A program made the translations under genes and the position numbers. Below are positions 19,035 to 30,412 of a stretch of DNA of 64,000 nt, in pieces; the first letter of the stretch is position 1; each line of letters begins with the position of its first letter. The DNA is from Nocardia anaemiae NBRC 100462. Its GTDB lineage: Bacteria > Actinomycetota > Actinomycetes > Mycobacteriales > Mycobacteriaceae. Under the pieces are notes generated by a model. The model had not been told where the DNA came from. It ran no database searches and saw only the letters and a program-made list of their open reading frames with translations. The stretch is taken from the NCBI RefSeq assembly GCF_001612725.1, contig NZ_BDAZ01000003.1:1-64000 (forward strand). The letters run 5' to 3'.

Positions 19035-19241
19035 TTGAACCGTGCCATGCTGAGTGTTCTTGCCGCCGGGGCGATTTCACTGACGATCGGTCTGCAGTCA
19101 CCCACTGCGGCAGCATCCCCGGACGGGGTCGTGCCGGAATCCACACCGACCGCCCGAACCGAGGTGACAGCTCCTTTCGATCCCATCTGCCCCCTCTGTT
19201 TCCTGCGCGAACTGCTCGAAAGCGGCTCCGGCCACCCGTAA
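19035..19241 (+). CDS. Small secreted protein with Cys pair, unknown
   Basis: A protein of 68 residues. TTG 19035 is chosen because a GGAGGA lies four bases upstream; GTG 19023 or ATG 19047 are possible. The sequence starts LNRAMLSVLAAGAISLTIG, a clear signal peptide with likely cleavage after TAAASP or AAA. The mature part is about 40 residues, Pro/Thr/Glu-rich, and ends DPICPLCFLRELLESGSGHP with a CPLC-type cysteine pair. Similar tiny secreted proteins occur in Nocardia; function unknown. Confidence 0.55.
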   Translation: MNRAMLSVLAAGAISLTIGLQSPTAAASPDGVVPESTPTARTEVTAPFDPICPLCFLRELLESGSGHP

Positions 19242-19308
19242 GCAGCCATGAAGCCACGCGCCGCCGCCAGACAGACCAAACAGATATGGGGGCCGCAACT
19301 GAGTACGA

Positions 19309-19575
19309 CATCCGTACAGGCGCACAAGCTATGAGTGTCCCTGAGTCCAATCCGCCATCCAGGCGAACGACCTAGATGTGTGGCCCCGGGCTGGTGCGCC
19401 GTCTAGACAGCCGAGCCAGACGTGTCGGCCCGGGTCCGACCGCGACATCTACGTCAGGCGAACCATGGCAGCCCCCGGACCGGGTCCGCCATCTGAACAG
19501 CCGAGCCAATGGCATGGGGCTGGGGCGGGGGACCGAGCGCATCACCTATGCAAGCGAGCCAGGCACGTGGGGGGT
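19309..19575. repeat. Degenerate tandem repeat of about 45 bp
   Basis: Five to six imperfect copies of a 43-50 bp unit. Each copy has a CCGCCATCT-like start, then CAGCCGAGCCA or CAGGCGAAC, then a CCCGGG-like G/C-rich end. The clearest copies begin near 19348, 19392, 19438 and 19486. The stretch has stop codons in all frames when read as units and no coding bias. It occupies most of the 440-base gap between the small secreted protein and tRNA-Ala. Confidence 0.5.
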
Positions 19576-19578
19576 CCC

Positions 19579-19622
19579 GGGGGCGAAGCCCCTCCGGGGT
19601 GGGGCTTGGGGGCTTCGCCCCC
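19579..19622 (-). terminator. Strong GC hairpin downstream of the tRNA-Ala gene
   Basis: GGGGGCGAAGCCCC (19579-19592) and GGGGCTTCGCCCCC (19609-19622) are exact reverse complements across a 16-base loop; each arm can also fold on itself. It lies 60 bases past the 3' end of the leftward tRNA-Ala. Related GGGGGCGAAGCCCC palindromes are a common dispersed element in Nocardia and Streptomyces, so this may be a repeat serving as a terminator. Confidence 0.5.
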
Positions 19623-19682
19623 AAAAGACACGCGAAACGAGACAAGGCTCACGCTCTCCGTGAGCATGAGCCTGGCATCGAG

Positions 19683-19755
19683 TGGAGCCTAGGGGAATCG
19701 AACCCCTAACCCCTGCCTTGCAAAGGCAGTGCTCTGCCAATTGAGCTAAGGCCCC
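19683..19755 (-). tRNA. tRNA-Ala (anticodon TGC)
   Basis: The reverse complement starts GGGGCCTTAGCTCAATTGG and folds into a full cloverleaf: acceptor GGGGCCT/AGGCTCC, D-arm GCTC/GAGC, anticodon stem CTGCC/GGCAG with loop TTTGCAA (anticodon TGC), and T-arm with GGTTCGATTCC. The discriminator is A and CCA is not encoded. Its order after tRNA-Ile matches the ileT-alaT pair near gyrA in mycobacteria. Confidence 0.97.
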
Positions 19756-19779
19756 GAATCCCTACTGTCCGAAGACAGT

Positions 19780-19887
19780 TCAGCGGGTGGTGACTTCGTG
19801 CCACAGGTCCGCATCGTCACGCTTGCGCAGCTTGGTGATTCCGATGAGAACCGCGACGACGACACCGACCGTGAGAAGAATTTTCAT
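19780..19887 (-). CDS. DLW-39 family small protein
   Basis: A protein of 35 residues lying between the two tRNA genes: MKILLTVGVVVAVLIGITKL, then a basic stretch RKRDDADLWHEVTTR. It has one membrane helix and the conserved Asp-Leu-Trp that names the DLW-39 family, known only in actinobacteria at this tRNA locus. ATG at 19887; function unknown. It is easily missed because of its size. Confidence 0.85.
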   Translation of the reverse strand: MKILLTVGVVVAVLIGITKLRKRDDADLWHEVTTR

Positions 19888-19916
19888 GATTCCCACCCTA
19901 CTGTGATGTTCGGGAG

Positions 19917-19990
19917 TGGGCCTAGGAGGACTTGAACCTCCGACCTCTTCGTTATCAGCGAAGCGCTCTAACCGCCTGAGCTATAGGCCC
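19917..19990 (-). tRNA. tRNA-Ile (anticodon GAT)
   Basis: The reverse complement begins GGGCCTATAGCTCAGGCGG and makes a cloverleaf with acceptor GGGCCTA/TAGGCCC, anticodon stem CTTCG/CGAAG with loop CTGATAA (anticodon GAT), and T-arm GGAGG-TTCAAGT-CCTCC. The discriminator is A and CCA is not encoded. Confidence 0.97.
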
Positions 19991-20068
19991 TTATTTCCTG
20001 TTCGGATACCTGCCGGAGCTGCTAACCGAACCGAGGCACGAGATTACCTTACCCGCCTGCCGATGAGC

Positions 20069-20111
20069 AAAACGGCCGGTCACCGCCCTGTGCGAGGACG
20101 GCGACCGGCCG
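20069..20111 (-). terminator. Intrinsic terminator of the gyrA/DUF3566 side
   Basis: On the minus strand, CGGCCGGTCGCCGTCC pairs with GGGCGGTGACCGGCCG and is followed directly by TTTTG. It starts 15 bases after the DUF3566 stop codon at 20126. The strong stem plus T-run makes a classic Rho-independent terminator, separating the gyrase genes from the tRNAs. Confidence 0.8.
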
Positions 20112-20125
20112 CGTGCGCACCGTTT

Positions 20126-21235
20126 CTAGTCGGGGTCGGCCAGGGTTACCTGGATACCGCCGACGAGGTCACAGCACTGGTTGTAGATGAAGACGCCGAC
20201 GGTCGCCAATGCGGTGAAAAGCACCACATTGATCAAGCCGATGACACCGGCATAGCCGAATACCGAACCGGCATCGACCAACCCGACCGAGCCGCTGTCG
20301 GAGGAGACCATATCGGTGAAGGTGCTGTTGAGCCGTTCCCACACACCCATGCCCTCGAGCACGATGTAGAGCAGACCCACCGCGAGCATCCATACGAAGA
20401 ACATGGCCACGCTGATCACCAGCGAGATCTTCAGTGTCGACCACGGGTCGATCCGGCGGATCTGCACCGTGGCCCGCAGTGGCTCGCCGGAGGCGACGGC
20501 CGCCGCGACGGCGACCGGAACCGCGGGCGAGATCGGTGCGGACTGCGGGCCCGCCGGGGTTTCGAAGGGTAGCGGGTGCCGGATCTCGGACAGGTCCGGC
20601 ATGTCCTTGATAAGTTCCGGGCGCGCGATGCTGCGGGTCGGTCCGTCGATGCCGACGGACTTCACCATCGCCGCTTCCTTGCGCGCCGCCTTGGCAGCGA
20701 GATCCGCGGTGGTGCGGGCGTTGCCGCCACCGAGACCGGCCCCGCCGAGGCCAGCGCCGCTACCGAGGCCACCACTGCCGCCGCTGTTGAGCCCACCACC
20801 GAGCCCGCCGCCGGTGGAATTCGGGCGACCGGGCACCGGAGGCTGCCCGGGGCGATACAGGTTCGACTGCGGCTCCCGCTGCGGCAGCTGCGACCAGCCC
20901 TCCTGGAAGGGCGACTGCCCGCCGCCGTTCGATGCCGAGCGCTCGCCTGCATCCGGAGCGGCCGACTCGCCGGAGTTACCCGGCCGAGCCGCCCGCTGAT
21001 CGAATGCCTCCGACTTGTCCGCACCCGATTTCGGCTCCGGCGCCTTGAACGCGACTTCGCCTTGCTGGCTGTGCATTTCGTGCGGCTGGGCCCCGCCCTG
21101 TGGGCCACTCGGCTGGCCGTTCTCGGCCGATGCGACCGGCCGTGGGATCGGCCGCGGCGGAATCGGTGACGGTGCGATCCGTTCGGTTACACCGTTCGTC
21201 TGGTGCCGCTCGTCGTTCGGCTGATTCGTGGTCAA
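20126..21235 (-). CDS. DUF3566 membrane protein (Rv0007-like)
   Basis: A 369-residue protein with a long, disordered N-terminal half rich in Gly/Ser/Pro/Gln (including a run of [22 protein letters not shown] type) and a C-terminal DUF3566 domain (about 260-369: [30 protein letters not shown], then a second helix [22 protein letters not shown]). The domain has two membrane helices. It follows gyrA in all related genomes. Mycobacterial Rv0007/CwsA-region proteins are linked with cell division, but its exact role is unsettled. ATG 21235; 39 bases separate it from gyrA. Confidence 0.9.
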   Translation of the reverse strand: MTTNQPNDERHQTNGVTERIAPSPIPPRPIPRPVASAENGQPSGPQGGAQPHEMHSQQGEVAFKAPEPKSGADKSEAFDQRAARPGNSGESAAPDAGERSASNGGGQSPFQEGWSQLPQREPQSNLYRPGQPPVPGRPNSTGGGLGGGLNSGGSGGLGSGAGLGGAGLGGGNARTTADLAAKAARKEAAMVKSVGIDGPTRSIARPELIKDMPDLSEIRHPLPFETPAGPQSAPISPAVPVAVAAAVASGEPLRATVQIRRIDPWSTLKISLVISVAMFFVWMLAVGLLYIVLEGMGVWERLNSTFTDMVSSDSGSVGLVDAGSVFGYAGVIGLINVVLFTALATVGVFIYNQCCDLVGGIQVTLADPD

Positions 21236-21274
21236 TGGGAATCCTTAGATCCGTTCGTTGCCGCCGCTGTGGGG

Positions 21275-23797
21275 TTACTGCTCAGAGGAACCGGTGTCGC
21301 CGTCTCCGCCGACGATCGAATCGGGATCGGGTTCGTCGGCATTGCGCGCGATAGCAAGCAACGTATCGCCATCGGCGAGGTTCATCAATCGCACGCCCTT
21401 GGTCTGTCGTCCAGCCTTACGAACCTGCTTCGCCGCCGTCCGGATAACACCACCGCCGGACGTGATCGCATACAACTCATCCTCGTCGTCGACGATGAGC
21501 GCACCGACAAGGGTGCCACGCTTGGTGTCGTATTGGATAGTCAATACGCCTTTACCGCCACGCCCCTGCGGGGTGTACTCCTCGATCGCGGTCCGCTTGG
21601 CGTAACCGCCGGAGGTCGCGACGAGCAGATAGGTGTCGGCGCGAACCACATTGAGCGACAACAGTTCATCGTCGGCATTGAATCGCATGCCCTGCACACC
21701 GGAGGTGGCCCGGCCCATCGGACGCAGTGCCTCATCGGTGGCGGAGAAGCGGATCGACTGACCGCGCGCGGACACCAACAGCAGATCGTCATCGGCCGAG
21801 CACAGCACCGCGCCGACCAATTCGTCGTCATCGCGCAGGTTCACCGCGACGATGCCGCCGCTGCGGTTGGAATCGAAGTCGGACAGCTTCGACTTCTTGA
21901 CCAGGCCGTTCTTGGTCGCGAGCACCAGGTAGGGCGCATCTTCGTAGCCCTTGATCTGGATGATCTGGGCGATCTTCTCATCCGGCTGGAAGGCCAGCAG
22001 ATTCGCGACGTGCTGACCACGCGCGGTCCGGCTGGCCTCGGGCAGTTCGTAGGCCTTGGCCCGGTACACCCGACCCTTGTTGGTGAAGAACAGCAGCCAG
22101 TCGTGGGTTGAGCTGATGAAGAAGTGCTTGACGATGTCGTCCTGTTTGAGACCCGCACCCTGCACGCCCTTACCGCCGCGCTTCTGGCTGCGGTACAGGT
22201 CGGTCTTGGTGCGCTTGGCGTAACCGGTCTCGGTGACGGTGACGACCACATCCTCGCGGGCGATGAGATCCTCATCGGCCATATCGCCGTCATTGGCCAC
22301 GATCTTGGTGCGCCGCTCGTCGCCGTACTTCTCGACGATCTCGGCCAACTCGTCGCGCACGATCGCGCGCTGGCGCTCCGGCTTTTCCAGAATGTCCTTG
22401 AGGTCGGCGATTTCGGCCTCGATCTTGGCCAATTCGTCGATGATCTTCTGCCGCTCCAGGGCGGACAGCCTGCGCAGTTGCATATCGAGGATGGCGGTGG
22501 CCTGGATCTCGTCGATATCCAGCAACTGCATGAGGCCGGTGCGCGCGGTGTCGGTATTGGCCGAGCGCCGGATCAGCGCGATGACCTCGTCCAGCGCGTC
22601 CAGTGCCTTGACCAGACCGCGCAGGATGTGCGCCCGTTCCTCGGCCTTGCGCAGCAAGTACCTGGTACGCCGGACGATGACTTCCAACTGATGCTCGACG
22701 TAGTGCCGGATCATCTGATCCAGCCGCAGTGTGCGCGGCACGCCGTCGACGATCGAGAGCATGTTCGCGCCGAAGCTGGTCTGCAGCTGGGTGTGCTTGT
22801 AGAGGTTGTTCAGCACCACCTTGGCAACCGCGTCGCGCTTGATGGTGACCACGATCCGCATGCCCGCGCGGTCCGAGGACTCGTCGTGGATATCGGAAAT
22901 ACCCGCGATCTTGCCGTCCTTCACCTGCTCCGCGATGGAGTTGATGAAGTTGTCGGTATTGACCTGGTACGGCAGTTCGGTGATGACGATCGTGGTGCGG
23001 CCGCGGTTGTCCTCTTCGATCTCGACCACACCGCGCATCCGGATCGAACCGCGACCGGTGGTGTAGGCGTCCTGGATGCCCTGACTACCGACGATGAGGC
23101 CGTAGGTCGGGAAATCCGGACCCTTCACCCGCTCCATACAGGCGGCCAGGGTCGCCTCTTCGTCGGCGTCGTAGTTCTCCAGCGCCCAGTAGATCGCCTC
23201 GGCCAACTCGTTGAGGTTGTGCGGCGGGATATTGGTCGCCATACCGACCGCGATGCCGTTGCTGCCGTTCATCAACAGGTTGGGCACCCGGCTGGGGAGA
23301 ACCGTCGGTTCCTGTGAGCGACCGTCGTAGTTCGGCGTGAAATCGACGGTCTCGTGGTCGATTTCGCGCAGCAGCTCCATGGCCAGCGGGGTCAGACGGC
23401 ACTCGGTGTAGCGCATGGCGGCCGCGCCGTCGTTGCCGCGTGAGCCGAAGTTGCCCTGACCGTCGACCAGCGGATAGCGCAGCGACCACGGCTGGGCCAT
23501 CCGGACCAGGGTGTCGTAGATCGACGCGTCACCGTGCGGGTGGTAGTTACCCATGGTCTCGGCGACCGGGCGGGCGGACTTCACATAGCCGCGGTCGGGC
23601 CGGTAGCCGTTGTCGTACATCGCGTAGAGCACGCGACGATGCACCGGCTTGAGGCCGTCGCGGACATCGGGCAGTGCGCGGCCCACGATCACGCTCATCG
23701 CGTAATCGATGTAGCTGCTCTGCATTTCGTTCTGGATATCGACCGGCTCGATCCGGTCACCCGCTCCGCCGTTGGGTGGCAGGGTGGTTTCAGTCAT
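21275..23797 (-). CDS. gyrA: DNA gyrase subunit A
   Basis: An 840-residue topoisomerase II subunit that cuts and rejoins DNA to add negative supercoils. The catalytic tyrosine is Y130 (AMRYTE). The quinolone-resistance region reads GD90-A91-S92-I-Y-D95; Ala at the position of E. coli Ser83 is the same as in M. tuberculosis and lowers intrinsic quinolone sensitivity. The C-terminal beta-pinwheel carries the GyrA box QKRGGKG and repeated RGxxRxxKG-like blades. No intein interrupts it, in contrast to some mycobacteria. It follows gyrB after 47 bases, so the two are co-transcribed. Confidence 0.98.
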   Translation of the reverse strand: MTETTLPPNGGAGDRIEPVDIQNEMQSSYIDYAMSVIVGRALPDVRDGLKPVHRRVLYAMYDNGYRPDRGYVKSARPVAETMGNYHPHGDASIYDTLVRMAQPWSLRYPLVDGQGNFGSRGNDGAAAMRYTECRLTPLAMELLREIDHETVDFTPNYDGRSQEPTVLPSRVPNLLMNGSNGIAVGMATNIPPHNLNELAEAIYWALENYDADEEATLAACMERVKGPDFPTYGLIVGSQGIQDAYTTGRGSIRMRGVVEIEEDNRGRTTIVITELPYQVNTDNFINSIAEQVKDGKIAGISDIHDESSDRAGMRIVVTIKRDAVAKVVLNNLYKHTQLQTSFGANMLSIVDGVPRTLRLDQMIRHYVEHQLEVIVRRTRYLLRKAEERAHILRGLVKALDALDEVIALIRRSANTDTARTGLMQLLDIDEIQATAILDMQLRRLSALERQKIIDELAKIEAEIADLKDILEKPERQRAIVRDELAEIVEKYGDERRTKIVANDGDMADEDLIAREDVVVTVTETGYAKRTKTDLYRSQKRGGKGVQGAGLKQDDIVKHFFISSTHDWLLFFTNKGRVYRAKAYELPEASRTARGQHVANLLAFQPDEKIAQIIQIKGYEDAPYLVLATKNGLVKKSKLSDFDSNRSGGIVAVNLRDDDELVGAVLCSADDDLLLVSARGQSIRFSATDEALRPMGRATSGVQGMRFNADDELLSLNVVRADTYLLVATSGGYAKRTAIEEYTPQGRGGKGVLTIQYDTKRGTLVGALIVDDEDELYAITSGGGVIRTAAKQVRKAGRQTKGVRLMNLADGDTLLAIARNADEPDPDSIVGGDGDTGSSEQ

Positions 23798-23844
23798 CTA
23801 AAAGTCTCCTTTGGCACCGGACGTGGAATTTCGCGTCACGCCGG

Positions 23845-26302
<2,458 letters not shown>

Positions 26303-26863
26303 CTATCCGTAGGTGTCCCGTGGACCTCGGCCTTTGATGTGCCGCTCGCCCTTGCGCCAGCTCGGTGCCGCCGGACCGGTGATCTTCAAGGACGTGACGA
26401 CGCCCTGTCCCACCGCCGCATTGATCTTCGCCAGGATCTGGCCCTGCAGCATGCGCAATTGGGTGGCCCATGCCGTGGATTCGGCGGCAATGCTCAGCAC
26501 GCCGTCCTTCAACGTCATCGGGGTCGCATGCGAGGCGATGTCCTCGCCGACCACACCGGCCCAGCGGCCGAAGACCATGCCCTCGGCGACCTTGGCCGAC
26601 CAACCGCGATTCTTCGCGATGGAGCCAGCGAGGCTCGAAAGCAGTTGCGGATCACGGTCATCGGGCCGTGCACCCGACCAGCCGGTGCGGCGGCGGGCTC
26701 CGGTGCGCAGCCGACGTGGCGACGCCCGGCCCTGCCCGACCGATTTACCGCTCGCCTTGGCAGCCGCCCGCGCCTCCTCGAGCGCACGCCGCGCCAGATC
26801 GATACCGCGCAGCTCCGGTTCCGGCTCGGATGCGGAAGGACTCGACGCTGCTCGATCGCTCAC
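26303..26863 (-). CDS. dciA: DciA, replicative helicase loader/operator (DUF721)
   Basis: A 186-residue protein of the DUF721 family, which loads or manages DnaB at the origin in bacteria lacking DnaC/DnaI. The N-terminal 85 residues are polar and Arg-rich. The C-terminal domain has the [42 protein letters not shown] signature, cut here into [22 protein letters not shown] and STAWATQL. The gene follows recF in mycobacteria (Rv0004). The start is a GTG at 26863. A 231-base spacer separates it from recF. Confidence 0.92.
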   Translation of the reverse strand: MSDRAASSPSASEPEPELRGIDLARRALEEARAAAKASGKSVGQGRASPRRLRTGARRRTGWSGARPDDRDPQLLSSLAGSIAKNRGWSAKVAEGMVFGRWAGVVGEDIASHATPMTLKDGVLSIAAESTAWATQLRMLQGQILAKINAAVGQGVVTSLKITGPAAPSWRKGERHIKGRGPRDTYG

Positions 26864-27056
26864 CGGTCCGCCTCTCTCCCCGAATCTTTTGCCGGTCGTA
26901 GGTGCGTCGAATCTTCATCACCGGGCCGACGGTTGGATGCGCGACGAGTTCTGGACGTACCCGGTGAGTTACCCACATACATACGAAACCAGTTCGTGCG
27001 CTGGTAGCCACGGCGTTGCATTGCATCCGCGGGTGATCTTACAGAGCGGCCGCACG

Positions 27057-27113
27057 AAAAACCCACCGACGTCAGGGCCGAATACCCTCGCGGATCAGGC
27101 GGTGCCGGTGGGT
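27057..27113 (-). terminator. Possible terminator at the recF end
   Basis: On the minus strand ACCCACCG (27113-27106, inside the last recF codons' neighbourhood) pairs with CGGTGGGT (27068-27061), followed by a T-run of five (TTTTT). The loop is long (37 bases), so the element is only moderately convincing. Confidence 0.45.
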
Positions 27114-28276
27114 GTTTCGGCGATGTGGGAGATGCGGCCGTCCGCACCGCCATTCGTCTCCACCCGCACCGGAACCGCGGCAAGTTCGGCTGGCACGTCC
27201 TCGGAGACCGCGGCGGTGATCAGCACCTGTTCGGCACCGGCCGCGACCTCGGCGAGTGCCGCGCGTCGGCGGCGATCGAGTTCGGCGAATACGTCATCGA
27301 GCAGCAGTACCGGCTCGGCACCGGTGGCGCGCAGCAGTTCGAAGGCGGCCAGTCGCAGCGCCAGCGCGAAGGACCAGGACTCACCGTGGCTGGCAAAGCC
27401 TTTCGCGGGGGCGGTGCCGAGCATCAGGTCCAGCTCGTCGCGGTGCGGACCGACCAGACAGACCCCACGTTCCAATTCCTTCGGCCGCGCCGCCGCCAGT
27501 TCGCGCAGCATATTCGCCTCCAGTGCCTCGACGTCGTCGGGCTGCGGTGCGCGCGCCGGATCCAGGAACTCCGGCGGCAGGCTCGCGCTGCGGTAGCCGA
27601 TTGCGGCGGGACGTGATTCGGGCGCGATCGACGAGTACGCCTGCGCGAGATAGGGATACAGATCGTGGACAAGGCGCAGTCGTTGGGCGAGCAGCACCGA
27701 CGCGTGCGTCGCCAAGTGTCCGTCCCATACATCCAGGGTGCTCAGTTCCGCCTTCGAACGGGCCTGGCGCCCAGCGGATTTCAACAGGGCCGAGCGCTGT
27801 CGCAGCACCCGGTCGTAGTCGGCGCGCACGGCGGCCAGCCGCGGCAACCTGGCTGTGCACAACTCGTCGAGGAAGCGCCGTCGCTCGCCGGGATCGCCGC
27901 GCACCAGGGCGAGATCCTCCGGTGCGAAGAGCACCGTCTGCAGAATGCCGAGGATTTCGCGTGGCCTGCGCACCGGAGATCGGTTGATCTGCGCGCGATT
28001 CGCGGCGCCCTGGTTCAATTCGAGATCGATGCGCAGTTCACGGCCCGCGTTCACGACGGTCGCGCCGATCCTCGCGCGCTCGGTGCCGATTCGGATCAGC
28101 GGCGCATCGGCGGCTACCCGATGTGAGGCCAAAGTGGCTAGGTAGCCGACCGCTTCGAGCAGGTTCGTTTTGCCGTTGCCATTGGACCCGAGGAAAACAG
28201 TTCGGCCTGGGGATAATTCGAGCTCGGTGTGCTCCCAGGAGCGGAAGTCGCGCAGTGACAGCGTCCGGATGAACAC
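27095..28276 (-). CDS. recF: DNA replication/repair ATPase RecF
   Basis: A 393-residue SMC-like ATPase that helps load RecA at gaps. It has Walker [15 protein letters not shown], signature-like sequences in the lobe, and Walker B/D-loop [20 protein letters not shown] near the C-terminus. ATG 28276 opens with [21 protein letters not shown], the conserved family start. It lies between dnaN and dciA as in the Mycobacteriales. Its 5' gap to dnaN carries two DnaA boxes, so it may have its own regulated promoter. Confidence 0.95.
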   Translation of the reverse strand: MFIRTLSLRDFRSWEHTELELSPGRTVFLGSNGNGKTNLLEAVGYLATLASHRVAADAPLIRIGTERARIGATVVNAGRELRIDLELNQGAANRAQINRSPVRRPREILGILQTVLFAPEDLALVRGDPGERRRFLDELCTARLPRLAAVRADYDRVLRQRSALLKSAGRQARSKAELSTLDVWDGHLATHASVLLAQRLRLVHDLYPYLAQAYSSIAPESRPAAIGYRSASLPPEFLDPARAPQPDDVEALEANMLRELAAARPKELERGVCLVGPHRDELDLMLGTAPAKGFASHGESWSFALALRLAAFELLRATGAEPVLLLDDVFAELDRRRRAALAEVAAGAEQVLITAAVSEDVPAELAAVPVRVETNGGADGRISHIAETPTGTA

Positions 28277-28373
28277 CCGTCTACTCCGCTCCGGCCGTCG
28301 TCATCGCCGTTTTTCGCCGCTGATAGCGACGAATCGGAGCCAGACCACAACATCTTGTGGTCCATCCACTGTC

Positions 28374-28393
28374 TGTGGACGAACTGTGGATAA
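28374..28393. promoter_or_regulatory. DnaA boxes between dnaN and recF
   Basis: TGTGGATAA at 28385-28393 is a perfect DnaA box (reverse of TTATCCACA). TGTGGACGA at 28374-28382 differs by one base from TGTGGACAA. The two have the same orientation and start 11 bases apart, on the same helix face. They sit in the 136-base dnaN-recF gap. Confidence 0.7.
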
Positions 28394-28412
28394 ATCGCAT
28401 CGCCGCCGAGGC

Positions 28413-29588
28413 TCAGCCCGGCAACCGAACCGGCATCAACAGGTAGATGTACGGGCTCTCCAGTGCGGCGAACGCACCCGACTCCGTCACCTTGGGTTCC
28501 TCATCACTCGCGGGCAGCAGCACCGCGGGGCGGCTCGGCGTTGTGAAGCCGAAGGTGACCCTATCGGCGTGCAGCGCGGAGAGTCCGTCGATGAGGTAGC
28601 CCGGATTGAATGCGATTGTCAGTGCCTCACCGCTGAATTCGGCTTCCAGCCACTCCTCGGCCCGGCCCGCGTCATCGCCACCCGCCGAGAGCAGCAGTCC
28701 TTCGTCGGTGAATTCCAGCCGCACCTGGGCGCCGCGCTCGGCGACCAACGCGACGCGCTTGATCGCGTCGGTAAGCGTGGCGACCGGAAGGGTGGCGATC
28801 GAGGTGTGCTCCTTGGGGAGCAATTGGCGGAACTTGGGGAATTCCGCATCGAGCAGTCGGGTGGTGGTGCGGCGGCCCGCGTTCACGATGCCGAGCAGAC
28901 CATCCGCGCCACCGCCGGTGCCGAGCGAAAGCTGCACGGGAGCGTCGGACGGGCCGAGCGTTTTCGCGGCCTCGGACAGGGTCCGCGCCGGAATGAGCAC
29001 CGAGGTCTCGATATCGGTGCGGGCAGGCTGCCATTCGATGTGCCGGACCGCTAGGCGGAATCGGTCGGTGGCTGCGAGTACGACCTGCGGCCCCTCGATC
29101 TCGACCCGGATACCGGTGAGCATCGGCAGTGTGTCGTCGCGTCCGGCGGCGACCGCTACCTGTGCGACCGCTTCGGCGAAGACATCGACGCTCAGCTCAC
29201 CGGTCTGCTGGGGCACCTCGGGCAGCTGGGGATAGTCCTCGACCGGCATGGTCGGCAGCGAGAATTTCGCACTGCCACAGGTGATCAGCACGCGGGTCCC
29301 GTCGAGGGCGACATCGACGGGCTTGTTGGACAGCGCCTTGGTGATATCGGCGAGCAGTCGGCCGGAGACGAGCACCTCACCGGGCCCGGCGACCTCGGCC
29401 GCGACGCGCATCTGCGCGGAGACCTCGTAATCGAAGCCGGAGACGGTGAGTCCGTCCTCGCCCGCGACGAGCAGTACGCCGCCGAGTACAGGCACCGGAG
29501 GCCGTGACGGGAGGCTGCGTGCCACCCATGCAACGGACTCGGCGAAATCCTCTCGGGCGACCCGAAATTTCATACTCGCCAGCTCCAT
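28413..29588 (-). CDS. dnaN: DNA polymerase III beta sliding clamp
   Basis: A 391-residue clamp that tethers the polymerase to DNA. The sequence shows the three beta-clamp domains; markers are [55 protein letters not shown], and the C-terminal hydrophobic [10 protein letters not shown]. The start is taken as 29588 ([14 protein letters not shown]) because mycobacterial homologues have an N-terminal extension before FR; ATG 29573 is an alternative. It lies leftward of oriC and is separated from dnaA by an intrinsic terminator. Confidence 0.96.
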   Translation of the reverse strand: MELASMKFRVAREDFAESVAWVARSLPSRPPVPVLGGVLLVAGEDGLTVSGFDYEVSAQMRVAAEVAGPGEVLVSGRLLADITKALSNKPVDVALDGTRVLITCGSAKFSLPTMPVEDYPQLPEVPQQTGELSVDVFAEAVAQVAVAAGRDDTLPMLTGIRVEIEGPQVVLAATDRFRLAVRHIEWQPARTDIETSVLIPARTLSEAAKTLGPSDAPVQLSLGTGGGADGLLGIVNAGRRTTTRLLDAEFPKFRQLLPKEHTSIATLPVATLTDAIKRVALVAERGAQVRLEFTDEGLLLSAGGDDAGRAEEWLEAEFSGEALTIAFNPGYLIDGLSALHADRVTFGFTTPSRPAVLLPASDEEPKVTESGAFAALESPYIYLLMPVRLPG

Positions 29589-29922
29589 CGCCCGTTCTGT
29601 CCTCTCCCGGTTCCGTGATCTCTGTCGGCTTCGTCAGCGTTGATTCTCGAAAAGGGGGTGCTGTGCCTGCCGCCTTGCAGTCTGGCATAGGCGACCGACA
29701 TTGAACCGTACTCGTCCGGACCAGCTGAACCTAGCCCGACCCTCCGGTTGTTCTGTGTAGCGAAGACGATCCGCACTCCGAAATATCGAGCAAGGAGAAC
29801 GGGTGCGGATAGATCGCGCGGATGTGTCGCCCCGTCTTCTCCTTGCATGTCTGCGCGAGTGGCTCGGATGCCGATGCGCACCGATCGACTTTCCACACAC
29901 CCTGTTTTGAAGAGAGATCTTC

Positions 29923-29970
29923 AAGAAGAAGAACTGAAGTAGTAGTAGGCACTGTGGAATCTGTGGACTG
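29923..29970. promoter_or_regulatory. Candidate DnaA-trio / unwinding element of oriC
   Basis: On the minus strand two abutting box-like 9-mers (CAGTCCACA 29970-29962 and GATTCCACA 29961-29953) are followed by a short G/C-rich spacer GTGC, then CTA-CTA-CTA-CTT (29948-29937) and, one base out of phase, CTT-CTT-CTT (29931-29923). On the plus strand these are TAG TAG TAG AAG and AAG AAG AAG trios. Order and orientation copy the basal unwinding system described in B. subtilis: boxes, GC-rich spacer, DnaA-trios on the strand DnaA holds. The nearby sequence is AT-rich for this genome. Confidence 0.6.
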
Positions 29971-30024
29971 CGGCCGAATCCGCAGGTCCGGGTGCGTGGT
30001 GCGGTGGGGATGACCGCTGGGTGA

Positions 30025-30365
30025 CTCGAGGATGAACGGACGGGGGTTGTGGACGTCGCGGAGTTGTTCCGCATTCATCCTCGAGTGCTCCTCGAGTTGT
30101 TCCACCTGATTCACCAGGTTGTTCACACATGTGCACCGAATCGTGGATAGCTCGAGGAATCCTCGAGGACTCCACATGGACTCCTCGAGGATTCCCCAAG
30201 CCGCTGACCGAGCCCATCGCAGGTCAGCCCCTGTGTGTGGAGCGGGCTGTGGACTCTGTTGATTCCACCCCTGTTAGCAACGGATGCACCATCATCCGCA
30301 CAGCCTGTGGACGAACCGGTGCACAACTCGGAGTTTCCTCGAGGACTCCACAAGAATTCCTCGAG
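30025..30365. repeat. Phased CTCGAG palindrome array within oriC
   Basis: CTCGAG occurs at 30025, 30080, 30091, 30151, 30162, 30184, 30338 and 30360. Successive distances are 55, 11, 60, 11, 22, 154 and 22 bp; all but one are multiples of 11. The extended unit is TCCTCGAGGA(C/A/T)TCC; CCTCGAGGACTCCACA occurs at 30161, 30337 and 30359. DnaA-box-like 9-mers directly abut CTCGAG at 30097-30105 (with 30091) and 30142-30150 (with 30151). This arrangement suggests a protein that binds on one face of the helix beside DnaA. Confidence 0.75.
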
Positions 30366-30380
30366 GACTCCACAGGGCAC

Positions 30381-30412
30381 AAAAAAGCACCGCCCCAGGT
30401 CAGGGGCGGTGC
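30381..30412 (-). terminator. Intrinsic terminator of dnaA
   Basis: On the minus strand GCACCGCCCC (30412-30403), a six-base loop, GGGGCGGTGC (30396-30387) and then TTTTTT (30386-30381). The stem of ten pairs is perfect. It lies 18 bases after the dnaA stop and would end dnaA transcription before the origin, protecting oriC from read-through. Such textbook terminators with a six-T run are uncommon in this GC-rich DNA. Confidence 0.92.

Noticed and set aside
19376..19709. Overlapping frames of 66-104 residues in the repeat spacer
   Set aside because: They are made by the degenerate repeat and GC hairpin, and one runs into tRNA-Ala.
30025..30365. CRISPR array
   Set aside because: Repeats are short palindromes with irregular 11-multiple spacing and no unique 30-bp spacers, and no cas genes are near.
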